Position numbers and translations under genes: made by a program. A model generated the notes under the pieces. The model did no database searches. It was not told the DNA's origin and saw nothing but the letters and a program-made list of their open reading frames with translations. Below are positions 43,540 to 52,730 of a stretch of 64,000 bases of DNA, piece by piece; the stretch's first letter is position 1, and each line of letters begins with the position of its first letter. Source of the stretch: Metabacillus flavus. Lineage in GTDB: Bacteria > Bacillota > Bacilli > Bacillales > Bacillaceae. The stretch spans positions 558,001-622,000 of the forward strand of contig NZ_JAGVRK010000001.1 of the NCBI RefSeq assembly GCF_018283675.1, given 5' to 3'.

Positions 43540-43626
43540 ATGGAAGCGATATTCATATCAATCTGTGATCTTGTCAGTGCCATTGCCACTGCGTTTTCTG
43601 CTGGAAAGCTGTCTGAAGAAGAATAA
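43540..43626 (+). CDS. Possible 28-residue hydrophobic peptide
   Basis: MEAIFISICDLVSAIATAFSAG then KLSEEE. AAAGGGG lies 8 nt before ATG, and a good terminator follows 13 nt after TAA. So the unit has the hallmarks of an expressed small gene, although nothing is known of it. It is shaped like type I toxin or regulator peptides. Confidence 0.5.
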   Translation: MEAIFISICDLVSAIATAFSAGKLSEEE

Positions 43627-43638
43627 TGTTTTGGCAGG

Positions 43639-43664
43639 AAAAGGCCTGAAATCGGGCCTTTTTT
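43639..43664 (+). terminator. Terminator after the 28-residue gene
   Basis: AAAAGGCC/GGCCTTTT-type stem and six T. Confidence 0.85.
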
Positions 43665-43686
43665 CAATTTACATAGAGGTGAACAA

Positions 43687-44337
43687 ATGACGATTACTTG
43701 GAAGGAAATCACGCTGCATAATCAAGAGGGCTTCAAGGAAGCGATGGCGATGTATGATCAGGCATTTCCGATTGAGATACGGGAGCCTCATAATGTGTTT
43801 CAAAATAGTATGCGTAACGGGTCGTACCGGTTTCTCATGGGCATGGAGGGAGAGGAAATCCTTTCGTTTGCCACCGGGCATTATTTAAAAGAAGTGAATG
43901 CCGGGTTCATTGTCTACCTCCTTGCGAATCCGCTTGTCCGAAGCCTGGGTATCGGTTCCCAGACCTTGCTGAAACTGGAGGAAAGGATAGAGGATGCACG
44001 TTCAGCGGGACATGATTCCATAGAGGCGATTATTTTGGAGACAGAGAAACCGGAGCTGGTTCATACGGAGGAAGAGAAAGAGGATTGCGTAAAAAGGACC
44101 CGTTTCTACAATAAGAACGGATACCAGGTGGCGGAGGAAATCCAATATGTGCAGCCTCCTCTTTTCGAAGGCCAGATTCCAGTTCCGCTAAATCTGTATG
44201 TAAAAAATCATCAGCAAGAAGCGATTTCCAAAGAGAGGATGCTAGAATACATCCAAGCGATGTACCTTAACAAATACGGCCTTGCCAACGGGGTTGATCA
44301 AGCGGTTCTGTCTGATTTACTGGCAAACATGCAATGA
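43687..44337 (+). CDS. GNAT-family acetyltransferase
   Basis: 216 residues with one GNAT fold: YLLANPLVRSLGIGSQTLLK (acetyl-CoA loop with R-S-L-G-I-G) and CVKRTRFYNKNGYQVAEEI. The C-terminal ~60 residues are an added helical tail. The substrate is unknown. GAGGTGA precedes ATG 43687. Confidence 0.84.
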   Translation: MTITWKEITLHNQEGFKEAMAMYDQAFPIEIREPHNVFQNSMRNGSYRFLMGMEGEEILSFATGHYLKEVNAGFIVYLLANPLVRSLGIGSQTLLKLEERIEDARSAGHDSIEAIILETEKPELVHTEEEKEDCVKRTRFYNKNGYQVAEEIQYVQPPLFEGQIPVPLNLYVKNHQQEAISKERMLEYIQAMYLNKYGLANGVDQAVLSDLLANMQ

Positions 44338-44358
44338 AAAAAGAAGCAAGCATGCCTT

Positions 44359-44658
44359 TTAAGCATCCTTGCCGGTTCTTTCTTTCGGTTTTAAAAACGA
44401 TAGCCACATGACAGCTGCACTTAGCAACACAACCTGAGTCAGATCCCAGAAGGTTGATGTCCTTTTGACAATGGAGGAAGCGTCAAGGATCGGGATGAGT
44501 GCCAGATAGAGCCCGATGTAGGAGACAGGGATTGCGTTTGTCCATTCTGTTTCATGCCGTTTGGAGTAGAGACGATATCCTGCCATCATCAGAAGGAAAC
44601 CAGTAATTCCGCATGCCGCAAGTAAAGGAATCGGAAGGTCAAAATGAAGATTCACCAT
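44359..44658 (-). CDS. Three-helix membrane protein
   Basis: 99 residues with three predicted membrane spans (LLAACGITGFLLMMAGYRLY, VSYIGLYLALIPILD, VVLLSAAVMWLSFLK). Unrecognised. It is divergent from pdaA; AGCGAGG precedes ATG 44658. Confidence 0.65.
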   Translation of the reverse strand: MVNLHFDLPIPLLAACGITGFLLMMAGYRLYSKRHETEWTNAIPVSYIGLYLALIPILDASSIVKRTSTFWDLTQVVLLSAAVMWLSFLKPKERTGKDA

Positions 44659-44815
44659 GCTGCACCTCGCTTTTAATTTTGCTCCATCTTCGTTTTTTCC
44701 TTTTCTCCTTCATTTTATGCAGGAGATGGGACAACATTTATGTTTTTTTGTGTAAATGTTTTGAGCGAAGGCTGCACATCCTATAGGACAAAGCGTTCGA
44801 AAAGGAGTGTTCAGG

Positions 44816-45595
44816 ATGGGAAAAAGATTGTGGGGTGCAGTGCTTGTGTTTATGCTTCTATTCCCAAATGCTGCCCAGGCCGTCTCCAATGCGCCGATGA
44901 ACTGGGGATTTGAGAAAAGTAAAAACCATGAGCCGGCACAAATCGGAAAAGAGCGGGAACAGCTGCTGGCGAAATACAGTTCCTTCTACCTTGGAAATCC
45001 AGCAAAAAAGGATATCTATCTTACATTTGATAACGGATATGAAAATGGGTATACACCGCAGATACTGGATGTTCTACAAAAGCACCACGTTCCGGCGACA
45101 TTCTTTGTGACCGGACATTATTTGGAAGACCAGCCGGCACTCGTTCAGCGCATGGCCAAGGAAGGCCATATTGTCGGAAATCATTCCTGGTTTCACCCGG
45201 ATCTCACGACGGTCAGTGATGCCCGTTTGAAAGCGGAGCTGGATAACGTCAGCAAGCGCGTGAAAAAGCTGACCGGCCAGGATGCCCACTATCTTCGCCC
45301 GCCAAGAGGCGTTTTCAGTGAACGGGTACTGTCACTTGCCAACGAATACGGCTATCAAACCGTCTTCTGGTCACTTGCCTATGTGGACTGGAAAACCGAT
45401 GCCCAGCGCGGCTGGCGCTATGCCTATGACAACATGATGAACCAGATTCATCCGGGAGCAATCATGCTGCTGCATACCGTGTCAAAGGACAATGCCGATG
45501 CCCTGGAAAAAGCGGTGATCGATTTAAAAAAGCAAGGGTACCGATTCCGGAGTCTCGATGATTTGATGATGGAGAAGTCGGACCTCCCGCTGTAA
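44816..45595 (+). CDS. pdaA: Peptidoglycan N-acetylmuramate deacetylase PdaA
   Basis: Needed for muramic delta-lactam formation in spore cortex and thus for germination. 259 residues: signal peptide ending AAQA (residue ~22), then a NodB domain with DIYLTFDNGYENG (catalytic Asp), the zinc motif GHIVGNHSWFHPDL, LRPPRGVFSE and a final HPGAIMLLHT. FDNGYE rather than FDDG is typical of PdaA. ATG 44816 follows AAAGGAG; GTG 44807 is less likely. B. subtilis yfjS is at this map position. Confidence 0.95.
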   Translation: MGKRLWGAVLVFMLLFPNAAQAVSNAPMNWGFEKSKNHEPAQIGKEREQLLAKYSSFYLGNPAKKDIYLTFDNGYENGYTPQILDVLQKHHVPATFFVTGHYLEDQPALVQRMAKEGHIVGNHSWFHPDLTTVSDARLKAELDNVSKRVKKLTGQDAHYLRPPRGVFSERVLSLANEYGYQTVFWSLAYVDWKTDAQRGWRYAYDNMMNQIHPGAIMLLHTVSKDNADALEKAVIDLKKQGYRFRSLDDLMMEKSDLPL

Positions 45596-45693
45596 TGTAA
45601 AAAGGGAATTTCATATTGAGGTTCCTTTTTTGTTTGTACCTACTAAAACGCGGGTAAAACGGACTAAACAGCTCGAAGAACCAGGAGGAGCCA

Positions 45694-46554
45694 ATGGACG
45701 TTAAACCATACAAGATTGAAGGCAATAAAGAAATCAAACTTAAAGACTATCCGACATCGGAAGACCACGGTTTCAGCGAAGAGGAGCTGCGCGACCATCA
45801 CATTCCCGAAAGTGTCAGCAAGCTGAAGGACCTGCACTGGCGGCTTCATGCCGATGAGAAAAAAGGGATCGTCGTTGTGCTGCAGGCGATGGACGCAGCG
45901 GGGAAGGATGAGGCGATCAGCTACATCTTTTCAAATCTGAACGCACAGGGCCTGAAGACGACCTCTTTTCAAAAGCCGTCTGATACAGAACGCAACCATG
46001 ACTATCTGTGGAGGATCCGCGAAGGACTTCCCGAAAGAGGACAGGTCGGCATCCTGAATCGCTCGCATTACGAAGATGTCATCGCTCCAAGAGTGCATGA
46101 TTTGCTCGAGGAGGGGACGATTCCGGATGACAAAGACGAGCATGAAGTCTGGGCGATGCGCTACCGTCAGATCAATGACTTTGAACGCTACCTTGTAGAG
46201 AACGGATTCGAAGTCGTCAAATTCTTCTTCAATATGTCCAAAGATGAACAGAAAAACAGACTGCTCGAGCGGATGAAAAATCCGAAAAAGAACTGGGAGT
46301 TTTCATTCAGCGATGTGGAAGAGCGGGAGCATTGGGACAGTTACCAGCACATCTTTGAAGACATGCTAAACAACACGTCTACGGAATATGCACCATGGCA
46401 CATCCTGCCGGCAGATGATGAATGGTATTCACGCTACATCATCACCAAAACTATGGTCGAATGCCTTGAGAAAATAGATCCGCAATTTCCGGAAATTTCA
46501 GAGGAAAACCGGAAGAAGCTGAATGAGTATATTGAGAAGCTGGAGAATGAGTAA
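45694..46554 (+). CDS. Polyphosphate kinase 2 family protein
   Basis: Transfers phosphate between polyphosphate and nucleotides (ADP/AMP or GDP). 286 residues with P-loop VVVLQAMDAAGKDEAI, lid basic residues in FQKPSDTERNHDYLWR and Walker B VGILNRSHYEDV. The single-domain, ~290-residue form fits PPK2; subclass (I or III) cannot be decided by eye. Own terminator. Confidence 0.92.
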   Translation: MDVKPYKIEGNKEIKLKDYPTSEDHGFSEEELRDHHIPESVSKLKDLHWRLHADEKKGIVVVLQAMDAAGKDEAISYIFSNLNAQGLKTTSFQKPSDTERNHDYLWRIREGLPERGQVGILNRSHYEDVIAPRVHDLLEEGTIPDDKDEHEVWAMRYRQINDFERYLVENGFEVVKFFFNMSKDEQKNRLLERMKNPKKNWEFSFSDVEEREHWDSYQHIFEDMLNNTSTEYAPWHILPADDEWYSRYIITKTMVECLEKIDPQFPEISEENRKKLNEYIEKLENE

Positions 46555-46588
46555 AAGGGAGAACGAAGTCCGTTCTCCCTTTTACTAT
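46550..46588. terminator. Bidirectional terminator between ppk2 and GNAT gene
   Basis: Perfect 13 bp stem TAAAAGGGAGAAC/GTTCTCCCTTTTA; both genes' stop codons lie at its edges. Confidence 0.92.
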
Positions 46589-47121
46589 TTCTTCATTACA
46601 TAGTGATTATAATTCTCGCCGTCCAAAACAACCGTCCGAAGAAATTGGAAACCGCTTTTCTCAATCACCCGATTTGATGCAGGATTGTTCTCAAGCGCAA
46701 CCGCATTCAGGATATCCGCCTTTTTTTCTTCAAACAAATAGCGGCTCAGTCCTTTTACAGCAAGCGTTGCATAACCCCGTCCTGTAAATTCCGCAGAAAC
46801 CGCATACATAACTTCCCGGTTAGGAGCAGGCAGTTCGTCTTTTATCCCTGAGCAGCACCAGCCGATAAAGCGTCCGCTTTCTTTATGGATGATTCCTAGT
46901 TTCAGATGCCGGTCTGCCATTTCTGCAGCACTCAAGAAATCCTTGTTTGCCGGGATTTCATAATTCGTCACCCAATCCAGCCGCTGTTCCATAGTGGATT
47001 TCCAGTCGGGTAGGAAGGAGGCGACTACAGGTTCGTTTGAGATCCGATAGATGTCGGATGCATCTTCTACTGTAAATTCACGGAGAATGATTTCTCCCAA
47101 GTCTAATGAAAAGATGGTCAT
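46585..47121 (-). CDS. GNAT acetyltransferase (RimJ/RimL type)
   Basis: 178 residues with EIILREFTVEDASDIYRISN at the start, AEFTGRGYATLAVKGLSRYL as the acetyl-CoA motif and NNPASNRVIEKSGFQFL at the end, the pattern of ribosomal-protein-type N-acetyltransferases. Monocistronic; target unknown. Confidence 0.87.
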   Translation of the reverse strand: MTIFSLDLGEIILREFTVEDASDIYRISNEPVVASFLPDWKSTMEQRLDWVTNYEIPANKDFLSAAEMADRHLKLGIIHKESGRFIGWCCSGIKDELPAPNREVMYAVSAEFTGRGYATLAVKGLSRYLFEEKKADILNAVALENNPASNRVIEKSGFQFLRTVVLDGENYNHYVMKK

Positions 47122-47215
47122 TTGGTATGCTCCTTGCTTGCGTATAGTAACTATCCTTCATTTTAACTGGAATGAAGGCTGAAGTGGGTATATTTTACAC
47201 TTTTTGATTAAACAG

Positions 47216-47256
47216 ACAAAAACAGCAGCCGTCCCTTATGGAACGCCTGCTGTTTC
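47216..47256 (-). terminator. Terminator of the XRE-cupin gene
   Basis: AACAGCAG...CTGCTGTT stem and a five-T run on the minus strand, just past the stop. Confidence 0.85.
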
Positions 47257-47261
47257 AATGT

Positions 47262-47816
47262 TTATTCAGGATAATATATCACCATGCTGAGCCTTACCGG
47301 TTTGTCCCCGGAATTATGATAGCTGTGGGGGCCGTCGGCTTTGAAGCGAATGGAATCTCCGGCTTTAATGGTATGCTCCTGCTGCTTAATCTGAATGGTT
47401 AATTCTCCATCAAATACCGTAACGAATTCTTCAGTGCCCGGATTGTGGGATTCGGAGTCCAAATAGCCTTCCGGATCGATTTCAACTCGATAGACCTCAA
47501 AGCGCCGTTCATCATCAAAAGGGAAGTAGGGAAAAATCCGGTATCGTCCATTATCGATGGAAAGCATGTTTACGCTGCTTTTCGTTACCACTTCTGTATC
47601 TGGCTGGGGTTCATGAATTAAAGAAGAAAACGAAACCTTCAATCCGTTTGCGATCTTCCAAACCGTTGTGATCGTAGGGCTCGATCCGCCCCGTTCAATC
47701 TGGCCAATCATTGTTTTACTGACTCCGGTTAGCTCCGCAACACGTTCCAGGCTGAGTTTTTTCTGCTCGCGTATCGTCTTTAAATTTTTAGCAAGGACTA
47801 AATTTAACTCCTCCAC
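47262..47816 (-). CDS. XRE-family regulator with cupin domain
   Basis: 184 residues: HTH (LERVAELTGVSKTMIGQIERGGSSPTITTVWKIANGL over residues 22-58) and a C-terminal cupin barrel with FVTVFDGELTIQI and GPHSYHNSGDKPVRLSMVI. Such proteins sense small molecules and control efflux or catabolic genes. It is divergent from a LysE exporter across twin repeats, so it likely regulates it. Confidence 0.92.
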   Translation of the reverse strand: MEELNLVLAKNLKTIREQKKLSLERVAELTGVSKTMIGQIERGGSSPTITTVWKIANGLKVSFSSLIHEPQPDTEVVTKSSVNMLSIDNGRYRIFPYFPFDDERRFEVYRVEIDPEGYLDSESHNPGTEEFVTVFDGELTIQIKQQEHTIKAGDSIRFKADGPHSYHNSGDKPVRLSMVIYYPE

Positions 47817-47836
47817 AAAAACACTCCTAAATAATG

Positions 47837-47870
47837 ATGTACAATATAACGACCATAATGTACAATATAA
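47837..47870. promoter_or_regulatory. Twin direct repeats, likely XRE operator
   Basis: ATGTACAATATAA occurs at 47837-47849 and again at 47858-47870, 21 bp (two helix turns) apart, in the divergent control region. Confidence 0.72.
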
Positions 47871-47923
47871 TTTAAATCGTTATATAGACCGTTTTAGTCA
47901 TTTTAACACACATCTAGAGGGGG

Positions 47924-48514
47924 ATGAAGATTTTGTCAGTGGTTTCTTTTTTGGTTTTTGCGTTTGTTACATCCTTTACCCCGGGTCCGAATAATATTAT
48001 GGCCATGGCATTCGCCAATCAATATGGATTTAAAAGAACGCTGAAGTTTTGCCTCGGAGTCGGTGTCGGCTGCTTTCTGATTTTACTCGCCTGCAGTTCC
48101 TTTAACATGCTGCTCGGTACATATTTGCCAAAAGTAGAATTCTTCATGACAATCCTTGGTGCATCCTACATGCTTTATCTCGCTTTTAAAATCCTGAAAA
48201 GCAAACCGGACGGCAAAAATGATTCAGGAGATAAAAACATATCGTTTTCAGCAGGCATGATGCTCCAGTTCATCAACCCGAAGCTGATTCTTTACGGAAT
48301 AACGGCTATCTCAACTTTCGTGCTTCCGTATTACTCGTCTCCATCAAGCTTCTTCATGTTCTCCCTGTTCCTTGCATTCCTCGGATTTGCAGCCACAATT
48401 TGCTGGGCGTTTTTCGGAGCGCTGTTCCAAAAGGTATTGCGTCAATACCGGACACAATTTAATGTACTGATGGCTTTGCTGCTAGTGTATAGTGCGGCGA
48501 GCATTTTGTTTTAA
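47924..48514 (+). CDS. LysE/RhtB-family amino acid exporter
   Basis: 196 residues, six helices. The signature TSFTPGPNNIMAMAFANQYG at ~15-35 and FLGVGVGCFLILL-like helix 2 fit LysE/RhtB exporters, which pump out amino acids or metabolites. ATG 47924 follows AGAGGGGG. The next gene upstream, divergent, encodes its probable regulator. Confidence 0.9.
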   Translation: MKILSVVSFLVFAFVTSFTPGPNNIMAMAFANQYGFKRTLKFCLGVGVGCFLILLACSSFNMLLGTYLPKVEFFMTILGASYMLYLAFKILKSKPDGKNDSGDKNISFSAGMMLQFINPKLILYGITAISTFVLPYYSSPSSFFMFSLFLAFLGFAATICWAFFGALFQKVLRQYRTQFNVLMALLLVYSAASILF

Positions 48515-48540
48515 GGGCCTAATTCAGGTCCTTTTTTATT
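48513..48540 (+). terminator. Terminator after the LysE gene
   Basis: AAGGGCCT/AGGTCCTT stem and six T at the stop codon. Confidence 0.85.
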
Positions 48541-48592
48541 TATCAAGGTGACCAATTTGATGCCTGCCTTTGCATAGCATCATTTCTTGGAC

Positions 48593-48614
48593 TTAGAATT
48601 GAATTCAATTCTAA
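48593..48614. promoter_or_regulatory. Perfect 22 bp palindrome upstream of small membrane gene
   Basis: TTAGAATTGAA-TTCAATTCTAA is exactly self-complementary. It lies about 45 nt before an extended -10 box TGGTATAAT (48658-48666) that leads the 90-residue gene, so it may be a repressor or activator site. Confidence 0.65.
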
Positions 48615-48698
48615 AAAAGTGAAAATATTCTAAATGAAATGATTCCCTTTCCAGACATGGTATAATCTTTCAGGTATTAGACATCAGGAGGAATTACA

Positions 48699-48971
48699 TT
48701 GATAAAATGGTTTAAAGTTTTTGGATGGGCTTGTTTAATAATGGGGGTATTTGCAACACTGGGAGCATCAGGCTTTATCGCACAATATAATGAAGCGATA
48801 GAAAGTACAAATCTATATGCAGATTATGGAGAGGAACAGCCTACAATTCATTTTATTTTTTCATTTATTCCTTTTTTCGTAATGGCATTTCAAGGCTGTT
48901 TCTTCTTTGCGATTGCAGAGGGATTAGGATATTTAAGACGAACGGCAGAAGGCGTAGAGAAGGCGGGCTAG
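48699..48971 (+). CDS. Small two-helix membrane protein
   Basis: 90 residues; helix 1 WFKVFGWACLIMGVFATLGA and helix 2 IFSFIPFFVMAFQGCFFFAI. Not recognised. TTG 48699 sits 7 nt after AGGAGG. Confidence 0.68.
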   Translation: MIKWFKVFGWACLIMGVFATLGASGFIAQYNEAIESTNLYADYGEEQPTIHFIFSFIPFFVMAFQGCFFFAIAEGLGYLRRTAEGVEKAG

Positions 48972-49028
48972 TACCCTTCATTTGTGCTTTCTAACAGGGA
49001 CTTCTTTGAAAATATAATTGAGGATGAA

Positions 49029-49060
49029 AAAGATTGCGAGCTTATTCGCAGTCTTTTTTC
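49029..49060 (+). terminator. Terminator after the 90-residue gene
   Basis: AAGATTGCGA/TTCGCAGTCTT stem with six T. Confidence 0.85.
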
Positions 49061-49184
49061 TTTATATAGTAAAGAGGTATTCGTACCGCGCTTTTTTAAT
49101 AGACCACGTTGCCCCCTTTTAGAACAAACCCCAATCTATGCTATAATACAATCACCATTTCAGGCACGAAAAGAGGGATTCCGT

Positions 49185-50069
49185 ATGTGGCAGGAACAGG
49201 TTCAGGTAACGCCTCCTTATGATTTTGACCGGGTATTGGAAAGACTGGCGATTGATCCGCTGAATACGCTTGATCTGGATGAGCGGTATGTGAAGGTTCC
49301 GCTCCGGCTGAACGGATTTGAGCCGCATGTGATCACGGTTCAGGCGACCGGGAGCAAGAAGAAGCCGGCTTTTACGGTGTCGGGTAAAACCAATGCGGTT
49401 AAAAGTGAGGCGCTGAAGGAAGTGCGCCGGATTTTTCAGTGGGACCGGGAGCTGTCGGCGATTGGTGAGCATTTCAAGTCATCCGCGATTGCGCAGATTT
49501 TCGAGGAGCACGAGGGTACACCGCTTGTCCTGGATTTCAGTCTGTACGGAAGCCTCATTAAATGCATCATCCACCAGCAGCTCAATATGGCGTTCGCGAT
49601 GACGCTGACGATGCGGTTTGTGAAAACGTATGGGGAAGAGGTGGATGGCGTTTGGTTCCATCCCCATCCTGAGAAATCAGCGGCCATCCCCGTGACAGAA
49701 CTCCGGGAGCTGCAGTTCAGCGGCCGGAAAGCGGAGTATATTACGGGCATTTCCGCGATGATTGCAAGCGGGGAGCTCGATTTGAACAAGCTTCATGACC
49801 AGACGGATGAAGAGATTATGAATGAACTCATTAAAATAAAAGGCATCGGACCGTGGACGGTACAGAATATCCTTCTGTTCGGACTCGGACGGCCGAATTT
49901 GTTCCCGATTGCAGACATCGGCATTCAAAATGCCCTGAAGCAGCATTTCAACCTGGACGCAAAGCCGACTAAGGAAGACATGCTGGCCTACAGCAAAGAG
50001 TGGGAGCCATACTTGAGCTACGCCTCCCTGTATTTATGGCGGAGCATTGAAAAAAGAACGGAGCGTTAA
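49185..50069 (+). CDS. yfjP: DNA-3-methyladenine glycosylase (AlkA type)
   Basis: Excises alkylated purines from DNA. 294 residues: an AlkA-like N-terminal beta domain, then the HhH-GPD domain with [16 protein letters not shown], hairpin [14 protein letters not shown] and the catalytic aspartate in [12 protein letters not shown] 49185 has AAGAGGG 8 nt upstream; the longer frame to 48984 covers the previous gene's terminator. Followed by the methyltransferase after 1 nt, as yfjP-yfjO in B. subtilis. Confidence 0.93.
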   Translation: MWQEQVQVTPPYDFDRVLERLAIDPLNTLDLDERYVKVPLRLNGFEPHVITVQATGSKKKPAFTVSGKTNAVKSEALKEVRRIFQWDRELSAIGEHFKSSAIAQIFEEHEGTPLVLDFSLYGSLIKCIIHQQLNMAFAMTLTMRFVKTYGEEVDGVWFHPHPEKSAAIPVTELRELQFSGRKAEYITGISAMIASGELDLNKLHDQTDEEIMNELIKIKGIGPWTVQNILLFGLGRPNLFPIADIGIQNALKQHFNLDAKPTKEDMLAYSKEWEPYLSYASLYLWRSIEKRTER

Positions 50070-50070
50070 C

Positions 50071-51498
50071 ATGAGCAGCCATCAAAAGAATAAGCAAAAC
50101 CAGAAGCCAAAACCGGCCCAGCAGCCATCCAACATTCACATGGAAATGGGACAGACCTTCCCATTAACGATAAAAAGACTCGGCATCAACGGAGAAGGAG
50201 TCGGCTATTTCAAAAAGCAGGTCGTCTTCGTAGCAGGCGCATTGCCGGGGGAAGAAGTCGTGGCAAGAGTTACGAAGATCCAGCCAAAGTTCGCGGAAGC
50301 GGAAATCAAAAAGATCCGGAAGGCTTCGCCGCACCGTGTAAAAGCCCCATGCCCGTACTTCGGCAAATGCGGAGGCTGCCAGCTTCAGCATCTTGACTAC
50401 CAACAGCAGCTTAAGGAAAAGCGCGACATCCTCATTCAGGCCCTGGAGCGCCATACGAAGTTCGATGTATCCAAACTGGACATCCGTCCAACAATCGGCA
50501 TGGACAACCCATGGGATTACCGGAACAAAAGCCAGTTCCAGGTCGGCCAGCAAAACGGAAAGCTTGTGGCCGGGCTTTACGGCCTGAACTCCCACCAGCT
50601 TGTCGCCATCGACCACTGCATGGTTCAGACACCAGCGACCGATAAAGTGACACAAGGCGTGAAACAGATTCTCCAGGATTTCAAGGCCGAGCCATATGAC
50701 GAACGGAAGCGCACCGGTGTTGTCCGTAACATCGTCACGAGGGCGGGAATTGAAACAGGAGAGGTGCAGGTCGTTTTAGTCACGGAGAAAAACAACCTGC
50801 CAAGAAAAGACCTGATCGCCGATGAAATCATGAAGCGCCACCCGGAAGTGAAATCCGTCGTTCAAAACGTCAACCCGGGCAAAACGTCGATGATTTTTGG
50901 TGACAAGTCGACAAAGCTGAAAGGAAAAGGAACGATTGACGAGACAATGGGAGGCCTGTCCTTCGAGCTCTCACCAAGAGCCTTCTTCCAGCTCAATCCC
51001 GAGCAGACGAAAAAGCTATACAATGAAGTGAAAACAGCAGCCGCCCTGACCGGCAAAGAAAAAATCGCCGACGCCTACTGCGGAGTCGGAACAATCGGCC
51101 TATGGCTTGCCGACGGAGCAAAAGAAATCAGAGGCATGGACGTCATCGAAGCTTCCATCGAAGACGCCAACCAAAACGCCAAAAACCACGGCATCAACGC
51201 CACCTACGTAACCGGAACCGCCGAACACTGGCTCCCAAAATGGACCAAAGAAGGCTGGAAACCAGACGTCGTCGTCGTCGATCCGCCAAGAACCGGGTGT
51301 GACCGGGCATTGTTGGATACGATTAAGAAGGTAAAACCGAAGAAATTCATCTACGTCAGCTGTAATCCATCTACTCTTGCGAAGGATTTGGAGTATTTGG
51401 CGAAGGAGTACAAAGTGGAGTATATGCAGCCGGTGGATATGTTTCCGCAGACGGCGCATGTTGAGTGCGTATCGCAGATAGTTTTGAGGGAAAATTAA
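50071..51498 (+). CDS. yfjO: 23S rRNA (uracil-5)-methyltransferase, RumA/RlmCD type
   Basis: 475 residues. A TRAM domain (~22-85) binds RNA; a 4Fe-4S site is formed by [15 protein letters not shown] and one further cysteine. The SAM-methyltransferase domain carries [25 protein letters not shown] and the nucleophile cysteine in YVSCNPSTL. Methylates U to m5U in 23S rRNA or tRNA; B. subtilis YfjO is of the same class. ATG 50071 is one base beyond the glycosylase stop, so coupled. Confidence 0.92.
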   Translation: MSSHQKNKQNQKPKPAQQPSNIHMEMGQTFPLTIKRLGINGEGVGYFKKQVVFVAGALPGEEVVARVTKIQPKFAEAEIKKIRKASPHRVKAPCPYFGKCGGCQLQHLDYQQQLKEKRDILIQALERHTKFDVSKLDIRPTIGMDNPWDYRNKSQFQVGQQNGKLVAGLYGLNSHQLVAIDHCMVQTPATDKVTQGVKQILQDFKAEPYDERKRTGVVRNIVTRAGIETGEVQVVLVTEKNNLPRKDLIADEIMKRHPEVKSVVQNVNPGKTSMIFGDKSTKLKGKGTIDETMGGLSFELSPRAFFQLNPEQTKKLYNEVKTAAALTGKEKIADAYCGVGTIGLWLADGAKEIRGMDVIEASIEDANQNAKNHGINATYVTGTAEHWLPKWTKEGWKPDVVVVDPPRTGCDRALLDTIKKVKPKKFIYVSCNPSTLAKDLEYLAKEYKVEYMQPVDMFPQTAHVECVSQIVLREN

Positions 51499-51609
51499 CC
51501 AGGTGAAATTAAAAACCGATAAATAATTGTTGGGGTGCCGTTTCTGTCTATATCAATACGCTGTAACTAACCAATAAACTCCCTAACACATCACAATAAA
51601 CATTTCCGA

Positions 51610-51830
51610 TTTCTCTTCAAAGTGAGAAAAAAGATTTCGCAAAAAAGCGGGAGAAAACCAAGGCGATCCCTTACGGGGTCTGCCTTTTTCTTTTTAATGC
51701 CTTCGGAAAACTTTATTCTAACTCGAGTAAAAGAGGGAAAAAAAGCGGGAAAAAAGCGAGCGGAAAAATAAAAAATTGTAAAAAAAGGGGAGAAAGAGCG
51801 GGATTTCGGAAGACTTTATTCTGTCAGCGA
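51610..51830 (+). repeat. Tandem minirepeat array E and terminator region after yfjO
   Basis: Units AAAAGCGGGAGAAAA, AAAAGCGGGAAAAAA, AAAGAGCGGGATTTC and GAGCGGAAAAATAAA, plus two copies of TTCGGAARACTTTATTCT (51704-51721 and 51806-51823). A terminator-like hairpin with TGCCTTTTTCTTTTTA tail (51658-51698) lies inside. Likely the same phenomenon as arrays A-D, more degenerate. Confidence 0.55.
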
Positions 51831-51833
51831 ACT

Positions 51834-52535
51834 GTGGAATGCGGGTTGGGGAGGGGAGAATCGGTGGAGATTATTGTGGAAGGACAACGCTCAACAAAGT
51901 GGTGTAATATCTCCTCCGTTACTTCATTAAGAGGCAAGAAGCGGTTTATTGTATTCCGAAGGTTTTCAATCCTACCTAGAAATTCATCATGTCGGAGTGA
52001 GGCTTCAAGCCCACTCCTTTTTATATCTAATTCATTAATTCGTCCTTGATATTCATCAGCAACTTCTCTGTATTCCTCTTAGGTGATTTGATTTTGCGCA
52101 AGCATCTCAAGATACCGTTTCTTTTTTTTATTAGAAACATTAATCTCATCCTTGATTTTACATTTGGGTGGCTTGTTTTTGTTTCTTTATAGCTACTGCC
52201 GCAAGGTTATTTAAATATTCCTTATCATTTCGAAAATGTGGATATTATACTTTTCAGCAATCTCCTTTATTTCGTATGAAAGCTTCCCATTCCTTGTTAG
52301 TAGCGATAGCTCTCGAAAGGATGACATCAAACTTATGCTTCTTTGCGTCCTCAATCAATTTCCGCAAGGTTTCCCGCTTTTTATCTTCTGTTCCTGATTC
52401 CACATCAATATAAAAACGAAACAAATCCCATCCTTTCTCCACGATAATGTTGTAAAATAACCGCTGCTGATTTTCCAATGAGATTTTCTCTTCTTCCTTA
52501 TCAGTCGATACACGAATGTGTACTGCACATATCAA
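51834..52535 (-). pseudogene. Large serine recombinase, broken
   Basis: The N-terminus reads HIRVSTDKEEEKISLENQQR (catalytic serine) and DVESGTEDKKRETLRKLIED at 52535-52260. The C-terminal coiled-coil tail reads EYREVADEYQGRINELDIKR and GRIENLRNTINRFLPLNEVT at ~52080-51850. The long middle (DNA-binding and zinc domains) is missing, and a stop precedes EEYREV. Such recombinases integrate and excise conjugative elements and phages, so it marks an old insertion here. Confidence 0.8.
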
Positions 52536-52730
52536 TCATCTCAACTCCCATTCCATTTGTTGAGATGTAGTAATGTTTACCTGTGAACTAATATTGTCAG
52601 TTTTTTTATTATCTAATCTGTAATGCATACTTTTTATGTTGTTTATAGATATTTAGATAAAGTCAAACATGGTATAATTAGAAATTGTTGGAATACGGGT
52701 TGTAAGGCATTATCAAAATAGGAGGAAGAT

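Noticed and set aside
44740-44806. Forespore (SigG) promoter of pdaA
   Set aside because: A CATCCTA -10-like box is present but no convincing -35 at proper spacing; too weak to list.
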